Source of the DNA: Selenomonas sp. WCT3 | GTDB lineage: Bacteria > Bacillota > Negativicutes > Selenomonadales > Selenomonadaceae | Direction: 5' to 3' | DNA: 56,800 nucleotides | Assembly (NCBI GenBank): GCA_900100835.1 | Contig: FNCM01000014.1 | Location: 16,478-73,277 of the forward strand | Shown: in pieces, positions 1 to 7,851 of the stretch | Layout of the letters: each line of letters opens with the position of its first letter | How positions within the stretch are numbered: the stretch's first letter is position 1 | The notes under the pieces: model-generated | What the model was told of the DNA's origin: nothing | Seen by the model: only the letters and a program-made list of their open reading frames with translations | The model's database searches: none | Position numbers and translations under genes: made by a program

Positions 1-128
1 TCTTAATTAAAAGGCAAAAATTTCTTGTAGCGGGTTGTCACCGGTGGAGCGTTGGTACTGGGGCCCCCGCCGCCGGCGACTTACCTCGAATACGAACTGG
101 GTAATACTCCCCTGCAAACTGTAATTGG
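1..128. repeat. Partial copy of a structured non-coding repeat
   Basis: The first ~125 bases are nearly identical to positions 33603-33727. The first ~100 match without a difference by eye, including a GC-rich run around 59-80. In the full copy this stretch is the right arm of a long hairpin, and its left arm here would lie before the window. The bases after it (111-198) resemble the reverse complement of the left edge of the other copy (33091-33178), so the two copies share modules in different arrangements. No gene is seen in it. Confidence 0.8.
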
Positions 129-150
129 TAAAAAGTGCGTGGATAAATTT

Positions 151-198
151 ATAGAAGCCTCCATAAGGTAGATGAATCAATCTTATGGGGGCTTCTAT
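151..198. terminator. Hairpin at the edge of the repeat, terminator-like
   Basis: The arms at 151-167 and 182-198 form a ~17-bp stem (ATAGAAGCCTCCATAAG with its complement, one or two mismatches). A homologous hairpin flanks the other repeat copy at 33091-33137. The T-run is poor here, so termination is uncertain. Confidence 0.45.
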
Positions 199-341
199 CG
201 TTTATGTCAATCGAAATATTGCCGTGCGGATCGTTGGTACTGCGGCCATTGTTGTCGGAAATTTGCCTATGGCAAATATAGAATAATGGCGTTATAATAA
301 ATAGATAACGGATTTTTAGATGGTAAAATGAGGTGAAACTT

Positions 342-2309
342 TTGCGCACTTATATAAAGAAGCTGGTGGCAGCGGGTTTGGCCATGACGTTTTGGTCGGC
401 TCAGATTGCGCCCAGTATGGCGATGGACCCTATTATGACGCATGACCAAGTCAAAGAGGGGATGACGGGAACAGCGTATACCGTTATCGACAGTTCGGGG
501 CAGCTTCGGGACTTTCAGGTCGATATTGTTGGAACCGTAGATAACGGCAAGGGCTCTGAGCCGATGATCATGGCTAAGGCTTCGGGGCCGGTTATTGCTC
601 AGACCGGTGGTATTTTGCAGGGAATGAGCGGAAGTCCCGTGTATATTGATGGATATCTGGTCGGCGCGGTAGCGGCGGGCATCAAAGAAATGACCCCGTA
701 TACCTTCTTTATTACGCCGATTGACCGGATGACGCCGATTTGGCAGATGCCGGACCGCAAAAACAAGACCCGCCTGCATCCGATTGATATCAAGAAGGCT
801 GCTGAGACAGCGGCTAAGAAAAAAGCCGATAAGGAAAAGCTGGCCAAAGAGCGGGCTGAAAAAAAGGACGGCAAAGTCTATGGTGATGAACTCATTGCCC
901 GGGCTATGGAAGCGGTAAAGGCCGACAAGGAAAAGGCGGAAAAGGATAAACAGGCAAAAGCGGAAAAGAAACCGGTGGAGACGGCGGCGGATAAAGCCGT
1001 ACCGAAAAACGTTATGTATTTTGCCGGGTTCAATCAGTCGAGCCTGGATTTCCTCAAACACCAGCTGGATCCCAAGGGGACTATGGAATTTTTGCCCATG
1101 GGGGCACCATCGGCAGCGGATGCCCATAAGACGGTGTATGACGCGACCTTGAAACCCGGTCAGGCTGTGGGCGTTGCCGTAGCTTATGGCGATTTTGCCA
1201 TTGGTGCAACGGGAACGGTAACCGCGGTGGACGGCAAAAAGGTGCTGGGCTTTGGCCATCCCTTCCTGCATCGCGGCAATGTCAATTACTTTATGACCGA
1301 TGCCCAGGTGGTGGGAACCATCAGCGGCCAGAGCAACGGCATGAAGATTGCCAATATCGGCAACATCATCGGCCGCATCAATCAGGACCGGGCCACGGGA
1401 ATTGCTGGCGTCCTGGGAACTTTCCCCACTGTGGTGCCCATCAAGGTTAAGGTCACGGATAAATCCCTGGGCCGGGTGGAAGAATACGGCGCCCGCATTG
1501 CCTATGATGAGGACTTCCTGTCGCAGGTAAGTGGCGGTATTGCCTATGCGGCCCTGAGCAAGACGGCGGACGATGTCAGCGCTGGTACGGCGGAAGTGGG
1601 CTTCACCATTCGCACCAATGCCGTGCCCGGGGGCAAAGTTGAGCGTAAGAACATGTTCTACAACGCAACGGATGTCGGGCAGATTTCGATGGCGGAACTC
1701 ATGCAGGCCATGAACGTCATTACGGCCAATAAAGAACAGGAATCGGATATCCTCGACGTGCAGGTAAACATCGACGTGGAGGCTGAACGCCGGACGGCTT
1801 CGCTGATTTCGGCAGTTCCAGACAAAAAGACGGCAAAACCGGGCGAGACGGTGCGGTTCACCACCATCATCAAGCCTTACCGCCGTCCGAAGGAAACGGT
1901 GATTATCCCCTATACGATTCCGGAAAACCAGCATTCGGGAACGCTGAACCTCGATATCCGCGGTGGCGGACTGGTTCCGGCAACGGCTCTGATGGTACTC
2001 CAGCAGTCGGGGGTTGATGTGGTCAACGAAGATGAAGCCAAACAGACTACTGCTGACAAGCTGAAGAAGCTGCAGGAAAGCGGCCGCAACAATGAAATCA
2101 TCATTTCGCCGAGCCAGGTACAGAAACAGCTGACGCCGCGGGAGCAGCGCCGCATTCTGCGCGAGACCCGGGAACGCTTGAAAAACAAGGAACACAAAGT
2201 AGACCTGCTGGGTGAGAATGCCAAACGTCAGACGGGAAAAGCGAGATATACAACGAAGTATATTATCGAAAATGTGGTGCATTCGACACTTCAAATTGAG
2301 AGAAAGTAA
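342..2309 (+). CDS. SpoIVB-like S55 family serine peptidase, exported
   Basis: The N-terminus is a signal peptide or membrane anchor (about residues 8-28, ending near SMA). The S55 hallmark GMSGSPVY follows at about residues 94-101 and contains the catalytic Ser of SpoIVB-type peptidases. A Lys/Glu/Ala-rich, probably coiled-coil insertion covers about 145-220. A second conserved-looking block, GFGHPFLHRG, lies near residue 305. At about 655 aa the protein is much longer than Bacillus SpoIVB (~425 aa), and no PDZ domain can be made out. I chose TTG 342 because GAGGTG at 330-335 sits 6 bases upstream. GTG 333 is in frame but overlaps that ribosome site. It is monocistronic and followed 90 bp later by murA. 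The family is secure from the motif. The substrate is unknown, and sporulation signalling is only one option. Confidence 0.8.
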   Translation: MRTYIKKLVAAGLAMTFWSAQIAPSMAMDPIMTHDQVKEGMTGTAYTVIDSSGQLRDFQVDIVGTVDNGKGSEPMIMAKASGPVIAQTGGILQGMSGSPVYIDGYLVGAVAAGIKEMTPYTFFITPIDRMTPIWQMPDRKNKTRLHPIDIKKAAETAAKKKADKEKLAKERAEKKDGKVYGDELIARAMEAVKADKEKAEKDKQAKAEKKPVETAADKAVPKNVMYFAGFNQSSLDFLKHQLDPKGTMEFLPMGAPSAADAHKTVYDATLKPGQAVGVAVAYGDFAIGATGTVTAVDGKKVLGFGHPFLHRGNVNYFMTDAQVVGTISGQSNGMKIANIGNIIGRINQDRATGIAGVLGTFPTVVPIKVKVTDKSLGRVEEYGARIAYDEDFLSQVSGGIAYAALSKTADDVSAGTAEVGFTIRTNAVPGGKVERKNMFYNATDVGQISMAELMQAMNVITANKEQESDILDVQVNIDVEAERRTASLISAVPDKKTAKPGETVRFTTIIKPYRRPKETVIIPYTIPENQHSGTLNLDIRGGGLVPATALMVLQQSGVDVVNEDEAKQTTADKLKKLQESGRNNEIIISPSQVQKQLTPREQRRILRETRERLKNKEHKVDLLGENAKRQTGKARYTTKYIIENVVHSTLQIERK

Positions 2310-2398
2310 CCCAATACTATTGTCATAAAGCCGATATGATGGTAAACTATGTGTTGATGCTTTAAAAAAAGCATGACTATAGGAGGATAACGAACTTA

Positions 2399-3664
2399 AT
2401 GGAAAAGTTGATTATACATGGGGGTAACCGACTGGAAGGCCGGGTTAAAATCAGCGGAGCCAAAAATGCTGTCCTGCCGATTATTGCGGCGACACTGCTT
2501 GGTCAGGATTCCCCAAGCCTGCTCGATGAAGTGCCGGCACTGGAAGATGTTCATACAATCACGGAAGTATTGAAAAAACTTGGCGTTAAGGCGGAATTTG
2601 ATTCGTCTAAACACCAGCTCAAAGTTGACAGTACCGTTATTGGCAGCTGCGAAGCTCCCTATGACTTGGTGCGTAAGATGCGCGCCTCCTTCCTGATTAT
2701 GGGGCCGCTGTTGGCTCGTTGTGGTCAGGCAAAGATTTCCCTGCCGGGGGGCTGTGCTATCGGCACACGCCCCATCGACCTGCACCTCAAGGGATTTGAG
2801 GCGCTGGGGGCGGAAATCAATATCGGTCATGGCTTTATTGAAGCTAAGGCACCAGAGGGCCTCAAGGGCGCAAAAATCTATTTGGATTTCCCCAGTGTTG
2901 GTGCTACGGAAAACATCTTGATGGCCGCTTCCATGGCTGAAGGTCAGACCATCTTGGAGAACCCGGCTCAGGAGCCGGAAATCGTGGATTTGGCAAATTA
3001 CCTCAACGTCATGGGCGCAAAAATCCGTGGCGCAGGAACCAACGTCATCAAGATTGACGGTGTGCCAAAGCTCATGGGTTGTGATTATACCATCATCCCG
3101 GATCGCATCGAAGCGGGCACCTACATGGTGGCTGCGGCGATGACCAAGGGGGATGTCTACATTGAAAATGCCATCAGCGAGCATTTGAAACCGGTTATCG
3201 CGAAGCTTAAGGAAGCCGGCGTGACGATTGAAGAGGATGTCAATGGCATTCGCGTAGCTTGCGATAAGCGCACGAAGGCAGTGGATATCAAGACCATGCC
3301 GTATCCAGGTTTCCCGACGGACATGCAGGCGCAGTTCATGGCACTGCTCACGGTATCGGAGGGCTCGGGCCTAGTGACGGAAACAGTCTTTGAGAACCGC
3401 TTCATGCATGTGGATGAGCTCAAACGCATGGGCGCAAATATCAAGATTGATGGCCGTACTTCGGTGGTCGAAGGCGTGGAAACGCTGATGGGCTGCCAGG
3501 TTAAGGCAACCGATTTGCGGGCTGGTGCCGCAATGGTGCTGGCAGGTCTCGTGGCTGAAGGCGAGACCCAGGTGGGTTATATCCACCATATTGACCGCGG
3601 TTATGATAATCTCGTGGCGAAGCTCGTCGGGCTTGGTGCCGATATCTGCCGCGTAGATCAGTAA
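2399..3664 (+). CDS. murA: UDP-N-acetylglucosamine 1-carboxyvinyltransferase
   Basis: This enzyme transfers enolpyruvate from PEP to UDP-GlcNAc, the first committed step of peptidoglycan synthesis in the cytoplasm. Its 421 aa is the usual length. The N-terminal SGAKNAVLP carries the Lys22-Asn23 pair, and the active-site loop [18 protein letters not shown] carries Cys119, the residue that fosfomycin alkylates in this family. Strong AGGAGG lies 8 bases before ATG 2399. A clear terminator follows at 3682-3716, so it is probably transcribed alone. Firmicutes often have two murA paralogues, and which one this is cannot be told from the window. Confidence 0.97.
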   Translation: MEKLIIHGGNRLEGRVKISGAKNAVLPIIAATLLGQDSPSLLDEVPALEDVHTITEVLKKLGVKAEFDSSKHQLKVDSTVIGSCEAPYDLVRKMRASFLIMGPLLARCGQAKISLPGGCAIGTRPIDLHLKGFEALGAEINIGHGFIEAKAPEGLKGAKIYLDFPSVGATENILMAASMAEGQTILENPAQEPEIVDLANYLNVMGAKIRGAGTNVIKIDGVPKLMGCDYTIIPDRIEAGTYMVAAAMTKGDVYIENAISEHLKPVIAKLKEAGVTIEEDVNGIRVACDKRTKAVDIKTMPYPGFPTDMQAQFMALLTVSEGSGLVTETVFENRFMHVDELKRMGANIKIDGRTSVVEGVETLMGCQVKATDLRAGAAMVLAGLVAEGETQVGYIHHIDRGYDNLVAKLVGLGADICRVDQ

Positions 3665-3681
3665 GTTATTTTTGGTTATCA

Positions 3682-3716
3682 AGTGTTGGATGCAGGCCAT
3701 CCAACACTATTTTTAT
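3682..3716 (+). terminator. Rho-independent terminator after murA
   Basis: The 11-bp perfect stem AGTGTTGGATG/CATCCAACACT has a 5-base loop and is followed by ATTTTTAT. Confidence 0.9.
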
Positions 3717-3766
3717 AACACTAAGTTAGAAAGACTTATGCAATTGTGTATTACAGGAGGCATTTT

Positions 3767-4870
3767 ATGAGTACCAGATTTGAAGTTCCGCTGGAACTCG
3801 CACATATCCAGCTAAAGAACCGTGTAATCCGCTCGGCTGTGCACAGTTTCCTGGCTAGTCCTGACGGTTATATGACGGATGCTGAATATGGGATGTATGA
3901 GACCCTGGCCCAAAATCAGGTGGGCATGATTATCACGGGGCACTGCTGTGTGGATGAGCTGGGCAGAGCGAATCCTGAGCAGGTGAACATCTATGATGAC
4001 TGCTATACAGACCAATTCCGCCGGGCGGTGGAAATCGCCCATCGGGAAGGGGCAAAATTTGTCCCGCAGATTTCCCATGCTGGCCCCCGGGCAATCGATA
4101 ATGAGGATCTGGCTGATGTCGTCGCCCGACCTTTGAAAAAGGACCGGGAGGCCAGAGCCCTGACCTTGGAAGAAATCCATCATATCGAACAGTGCTTTGT
4201 GAAGGCGGCGAAGCGATTGCAGTCTGCAGGCGTGGACGGCGTCCAGCTCCATGCGGCCCATTCCTATCTCCTGTCGCGCTTTATTGACCCGACCTTTAAT
4301 CAGCGCCAGGATGAGTATGGCGGCAGTGTTGCCAATCGCTTCCGCATGACGGAAACTATCATTCGCGGCATCAAAGATGCCTGCGGAGAAGCCTTCCCGG
4401 TGCTGATTAAAATTAACCTCGATACGAAGCATGAGGATGCGGCTGGCTATCATGATGACATGGTCTGGATTTTGAACCGCTGTCATGAGCTGGGGGTAGA
4501 GTTGGTGGAACTCTCCGGTGTGGATTTTATCAATCAGCCGAAGACGGCGACCCTCTACTACCTGGAAGAGGCGGCCCGCCTTAAATCCTTGGTTCCGCAG
4601 CAGCCCATGAGTTTAGTGGGTGGTGTACGTTCTCTGGCGGATATGGAAAAGGTTCTGGCAAAGGGGCTGGATGCTGTATCCTTGGGACGGGCGCTGATTG
4701 CCGAGCCGGATTTTTTGACGAAATCCCTGGATGGTGCCGAAAAGTCAATCTGCGTGTCCTGCAGCCGCTGCTTTGTTCTGCCTCATATGCACCCGGGAAT
4801 TCGCTGCGTCTGGGCCTGGAAGGCGGCCAAGGCTCGTCAGAAGAAGCAGCAGGAAAAGTCTGCCGAGTAA
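3767..4870 (+). CDS. Old Yellow Enzyme-type NADH:flavin oxidoreductase
   Basis: This is an FMN-binding TIM-barrel reductase of 367 aa. Family motifs are visible: SHAGPRA (FMN/active site region), DGVQLHAAHSYLLSRFIDP, the NQRQDEYGGSVANRFRM block, and the phosphate-binding GGVRSLADME and SLGRALIAEPD near the end. It lacks the C-terminal FeS/flavodoxin-like half of 2,4-dienoyl-CoA reductase, so it is the short form. A Cys-containing tail (CVSCSRCF) follows the barrel, reminiscent of the FeS-binding motif in the long enzymes but with fewer cysteines. The start is ATG 3767 behind AGGAGG at 3755. An in-frame GTG at 3746 has no ribosome site. The substrate is unknown, probably an activated alkene. 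Confidence 0.88.
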   Translation: MSTRFEVPLELAHIQLKNRVIRSAVHSFLASPDGYMTDAEYGMYETLAQNQVGMIITGHCCVDELGRANPEQVNIYDDCYTDQFRRAVEIAHREGAKFVPQISHAGPRAIDNEDLADVVARPLKKDREARALTLEEIHHIEQCFVKAAKRLQSAGVDGVQLHAAHSYLLSRFIDPTFNQRQDEYGGSVANRFRMTETIIRGIKDACGEAFPVLIKINLDTKHEDAAGYHDDMVWILNRCHELGVELVELSGVDFINQPKTATLYYLEEAARLKSLVPQQPMSLVGGVRSLADMEKVLAKGLDAVSLGRALIAEPDFLTKSLDGAEKSICVSCSRCFVLPHMHPGIRCVWAWKAAKARQKKQQEKSAE

Positions 4871-4918
4871 GGACGAAAGTTAATATTATTTAGAAAATTA
4901 CTTCTTAAAGTTTACAAG

Positions 4919-4947
4919 TTGACACATGAAATAGATGGTGTTAAGAT
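4919..4947 (+). promoter_or_regulatory. Predicted sigma-70 promoter of cstA
   Basis: TTGACA (4919-4924), a 17-bp spacer and TAAGAT (4942-4947) give a transcript start near 4954 and a ~135-nt leader before cstA. Confidence 0.65.
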
Positions 4948-5019
4948 ACATTTCATAAGAAATGTCCCATTGCAATGGCGCAATGAACGTGGAATATGAT
5001 TTTGTATCTTACTGAATAT

Positions 5020-5067
5020 ACAAATGTATCCCGTCTGCATCTTGCGATGCGGGCGGGATACATTTGT
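5020..5067 (+). promoter_or_regulatory. Long leader hairpin in front of cstA
   Basis: The arms 5020-5041 and 5046-5067 form a 22-bp stem with a 4-base loop, with two G-U pairs and otherwise perfect. No T-run follows, so it is not a classic terminator. It ends ~10 bases before the cstA ribosome site (AGAGGG), a good position for control of translation or message stability, or for binding by a protein as a DNA palindrome. Confidence 0.6.
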
Positions 5068-5087
5068 GTGTTATAGAAAGAGGGATT

Positions 5088-6770
5088 ATGATGAATGGTT
5101 TGACTCTGGTGGGAATCGCCATCGTCGTATTTGTGGCAGCTTATGCTGGTTATGGACGTTGGCTGGTCAAGACCTGGGGGATCGATCCGAAGGCCAAGAC
5201 GCCGGCGGTACAGTACGAAGATGGTCAGGATTACGCGCCGGCTTCCCGGTTTACGGTATTTTCACATCAGTTTTCGTCGATTACTGGTGCTGGCCCGGTG
5301 ACTGGCCCGATTATCGCGGCAATGTTCGGCTGGGCGCCGGCCCTGTTGTGGCTGCTGATTGGCGGTGTATTCTTTGGAGCGGTTCAGGACTTTACCGCCC
5401 TTTACGCTTCGGTCAAGAATAAGGGAAAATCCATGGGCATGCTAATCGAGCAGTATGTTGGCAAGACGGGCCGCCGCCTGTTCCTGCTGTTCTGCTGGCT
5501 CTTTACCCTGTTGGTTCTGGCTGCCTTTGCGGATATCTTGGCTAACACCTTCAGTGCTGTTACGAAAACAGGCGCCCAGAATATGCCGGGGGCTCAGGCC
5601 GCATCTATTTCCATGCTCTACATTTTCGTCGCCATGGGGTTTGGCGAGTATATTCGCCGCTTCAATCCCTCCGGTGCTGTGAAATTCGTCATTGCCGTGG
5701 TGCTGGTTATCGCGATGTTTGCTGTTGGCATGAACTTTCCCCTTTACTTCGATGCTCAGACCTGGCGCTATGTGACCTTTGGTTATTGCTTTATCGCTTC
5801 GGTTTTGCCCATGTGGCTGCTCATGGAGCCCCGTGACTATCTGTCCTCCTTCCTGCTTTTGGGTATGGTGGCTGGCGGTGTCATCGGCGTGGTAGTTGCC
5901 AATCCCGCCATCAATATGCCGGCTTTCGTTGGCTTTGAGGTAAACGGCCAGTCGCTGTTCCCGATCCTCTTCATCACCATTGCCTGCGGTGCGGTTTCGG
6001 GCTTCCACAGTCTGGTTTCTTCGGGGACGTCCTCTAAGGCCGTAGCCAATGAGACGGATATGCTGCCGGTTGGTTATGGTTCGATGCTGGTTGAGTCGCT
6101 GCTCGGTGTGGTGGCGCTGGTTATCGCCTGTGCCGCTGCCAGCAATGGCGTTCTGCCCAAGGGAACGCCATTCCAGATTTTTGCTGATGCTGTCGGTGGT
6201 TTCTTCCAGATGTTTGGCTTGCCGGTGGGAGTATCTGCCTGTGTCATCACCATGTGTGTATCGGCGCTGGCTATGACCACCATCGACTCGGTGGCCCGCA
6301 TTGGCCGCATGTCCTTCCAGGAACTCTTTACGCCCAGTGAAGGGGAGAAGCCCAATGCGCTGGAAAGTCTCTGCATGAATACCTATTTTTCGACGATTAT
6401 CACGCTGGTATTGGCCTTTATGCTCTGCCTGGCTGGCTATATGAATATCTGGCCGCTGTTTGGTGCTGCCAATCAGCTGCTGTCCGCCCTGGTGCTGATT
6501 TCCCTTTCGGTATTCCTTCGCACTACGGGGCGCAAGGGCTGGATGCTCTATGTGCCGATGACCTTTATGTTCTTCGTAACCATGACGGCGCTGGTCATGA
6601 GTGTGATGGGCATTGTCACGAAGCTTCAGGCTGGTACCTTTGTGGTCATGGTTGACGGCTTGCAGCTGGTACTGGCGCTGGCACTTATGACGCTGGCAGT
6701 TCTGGTGGTCAAGCACTGCGGCAAAGAATTCATCAGTGGCAAGGCAGAGTGCCCGCAGACTGAGTTATAA
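5088..6770 (+). CDS. cstA: CstA family carbon-starvation transporter
   Basis: This is a polytopic membrane protein of 560 aa with about 14-16 membrane segments. Family-typical blocks include FSHQFSSITGAGPVTGPI near residue 60, FGAVQDFTALYAS near 105, and SGFHSLVSSGTSSKAVANE near 310. Members import pyruvate or peptides when carbon is short. The first domain is the CstA core and the last ~130 residues match the 5-TM C-terminal part. AGAGGG precedes ATG 5088, and ATG 5091 is equally possible. It stands alone with its own promoter, a structured leader and a terminator. No BtsS/R-type regulator is adjacent. Confidence 0.93.
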   Translation: MMNGLTLVGIAIVVFVAAYAGYGRWLVKTWGIDPKAKTPAVQYEDGQDYAPASRFTVFSHQFSSITGAGPVTGPIIAAMFGWAPALLWLLIGGVFFGAVQDFTALYASVKNKGKSMGMLIEQYVGKTGRRLFLLFCWLFTLLVLAAFADILANTFSAVTKTGAQNMPGAQAASISMLYIFVAMGFGEYIRRFNPSGAVKFVIAVVLVIAMFAVGMNFPLYFDAQTWRYVTFGYCFIASVLPMWLLMEPRDYLSSFLLLGMVAGGVIGVVVANPAINMPAFVGFEVNGQSLFPILFITIACGAVSGFHSLVSSGTSSKAVANETDMLPVGYGSMLVESLLGVVALVIACAAASNGVLPKGTPFQIFADAVGGFFQMFGLPVGVSACVITMCVSALAMTTIDSVARIGRMSFQELFTPSEGEKPNALESLCMNTYFSTIITLVLAFMLCLAGYMNIWPLFGAANQLLSALVLISLSVFLRTTGRKGWMLYVPMTFMFFVTMTALVMSVMGIVTKLQAGTFVVMVDGLQLVLALALMTLAVLVVKHCGKEFISGKAECPQTEL

Positions 6771-6810
6771 ATAAACTTACGATTATCCCTGTTGTTTATT
6801 CCCAAAAGTC

Positions 6811-6854
6811 AGAATCCCCCGAGTGTTTGCGAGGCGCTCGGGGGATTCTTTTGT
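6811..6854 (+). terminator. Terminator after cstA
   Basis: The 13-bp perfect stem AGAATCCCCCGAG/CTCGGGGGATTCT is followed by TTTTGTTT. Confidence 0.9.
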
Positions 6855-6909
6855 TTGGGATGGGGACAGCCTTGCATATCTGGCGAGGGTCTGCTAAAAT
6901 TATATTGTT

Positions 6910-6986
6910 GCGGTTGTAGCTCAGATGGATAGAGCGTCCGCCTCCTAAGCGGCAGGTCGTGAGTTCGACTCTCACCAATCGCACCA
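6910..6986 (+). tRNA. tRNA-Arg (anticodon CCU)
   Basis: The cloverleaf can be drawn by hand. The acceptor pair is GCGGTTG/CAATCGC (one G-U), the D-arm is GCTCAGATGGATAGAGC, and the anticodon loop CTCCTAA gives CCU (reads AGG). The T-arm is GTGAGTTCGACTCTCAC, followed by an encoded A-CCA. A terminator follows at 6999. Confidence 0.95.
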
Positions 6987-6998
6987 TATCGCAAGCTG

Positions 6999-7027
6999 GT
7001 CCTGAGGATTTCCTCGGGACTTTTTTG
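6999..7027 (+). terminator. Terminator after tRNA-Arg
   Basis: The stem GTCCTGAGGA/TCCTCGGGAC (one G-U) is followed by TTTTTTG. Confidence 0.9.
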
Positions 7028-7129
7028 TTGCTGGCAGGATTGGTTTGGAGTCATATGTCCTTTTCTTGGCGAAAAGATTTCTATACAATACTATACAGTA
7101 AGAAACGATAGAAAATCGGAGGGGGATTT

Positions 7130-7666
7130 ATGGGAAAGACTCTGAAGGTGAACGCAGCCGATGTTATTATTGCTGGTCTGTCTGCTTTGGCAGGGCTGGG
7201 GGCTTTGCTTCATTTGCCCGTTTGGGCAATCTTTATCGGGTGGGCTTGGTATATCGCCTTGGGAAATAAAAAGAGCGCTATTCGGGATGGGGGCGTTACG
7301 GCGGTTATGGCCGCGGTGCTGGCTCTGTCCGCCATTGTGCTGACGGATGCGCTGCAATCCTTTATGCAGCCGATGGCGGCTTCGATGGCAGCGGTGTTTG
7401 TGGCGATTCTGCTGTTGATGATTTTCCTGAAACTGCCGGTGTTTACGTCATCGCTGGTGGCTTTCAATTCCTTTTCCTGCATCTTTGCAGGGTATTATCT
7501 TCAGGCCTTTCCAGTGCAGGAGTCCTATTTTTTGAGCCTATTGGTGGCCTTTGTATGGATCACTGGGGCAAATGTGCTGGGCCTGCTGCTGGGGCATATC
7601 AATGCCACGTTGATTGCCTGGGTGCAGCGGGGGTGGAAGTCCTCACCGGAGACAGCCTCGGAATAA
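7130..7666 (+). CDS. DUF1097-type small integral membrane protein
   Basis: It has 178 aa and about five hydrophobic segments. The block LPVWAIFIGWAWYIALGNKKSAIRDGG near the N-terminus and GHINATLIAWVQR near the end match my recollection of the DUF1097 family (YcdZ-like, inner membrane, function unknown). AGGGGG lies 8 bases before ATG 7130. It precedes the hydrogenase operon but is separated from it by a hairpin and a new promoter, so a functional link is not implied. Confidence 0.75.
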   Translation: MGKTLKVNAADVIIAGLSALAGLGALLHLPVWAIFIGWAWYIALGNKKSAIRDGGVTAVMAAVLALSAIVLTDALQSFMQPMAASMAAVFVAILLLMIFLKLPVFTSSLVAFNSFSCIFAGYYLQAFPVQESYFLSLLVAFVWITGANVLGLLLGHINATLIAWVQRGWKSSPETASE

Positions 7667-7675
7667 TGGGGGATT

Positions 7676-7708
7676 TTTTGCCGGGAATGCTTTCCATCCC
7701 TGGCAAAA
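7676..7708 (+). terminator. Probable terminator after the DUF1097 gene
   Basis: TTTTGCCGGG (7676-7685) pairs with CCCTGGCAAAA (7698-7708) with one bulged T. The downstream T-run is absent, so efficiency is uncertain. Confidence 0.5.
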
Positions 7709-7713
7709 TGTAG

Positions 7714-7797
7714 TATAATATCGAAATCATACAGTGTTTTTCTGTGTGCATAAATTCGTTGATAACAGACAAAGTTTTCTTTGTCTGTTTTCTTTTT
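7714..7797 (+). promoter_or_regulatory. Hydrogenase operon promoter and leader attenuator
   Basis: A TATAAT box at 7714-7719 (weak -35) puts the start near 7726. Inside the leader, AACAGACAAAG (7764-7774) pairs perfectly with CTTTGTCTGTT (7779-7789) around a TTTT loop and runs into TTCTTTTT. This is a textbook intrinsic terminator lying 55 bases before hyfB. It implies attenuation or antitermination, but no known riboswitch fold was recognised. Confidence 0.65.
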
Positions 7798-7851
7798 GCA
7801 TCTTTAAGGATTTATTTTTTATTGTTTGGGAAGTGTTTTTAGGAGGCATGT

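Noticed and set aside
267..2294. A 675-codon open frame on the minus strand
   Set aside because: It lies fully opposite the S55 protease gene, has no ribosome site or domain, and its composition is that of an antisense shadow of GC-rich codons.
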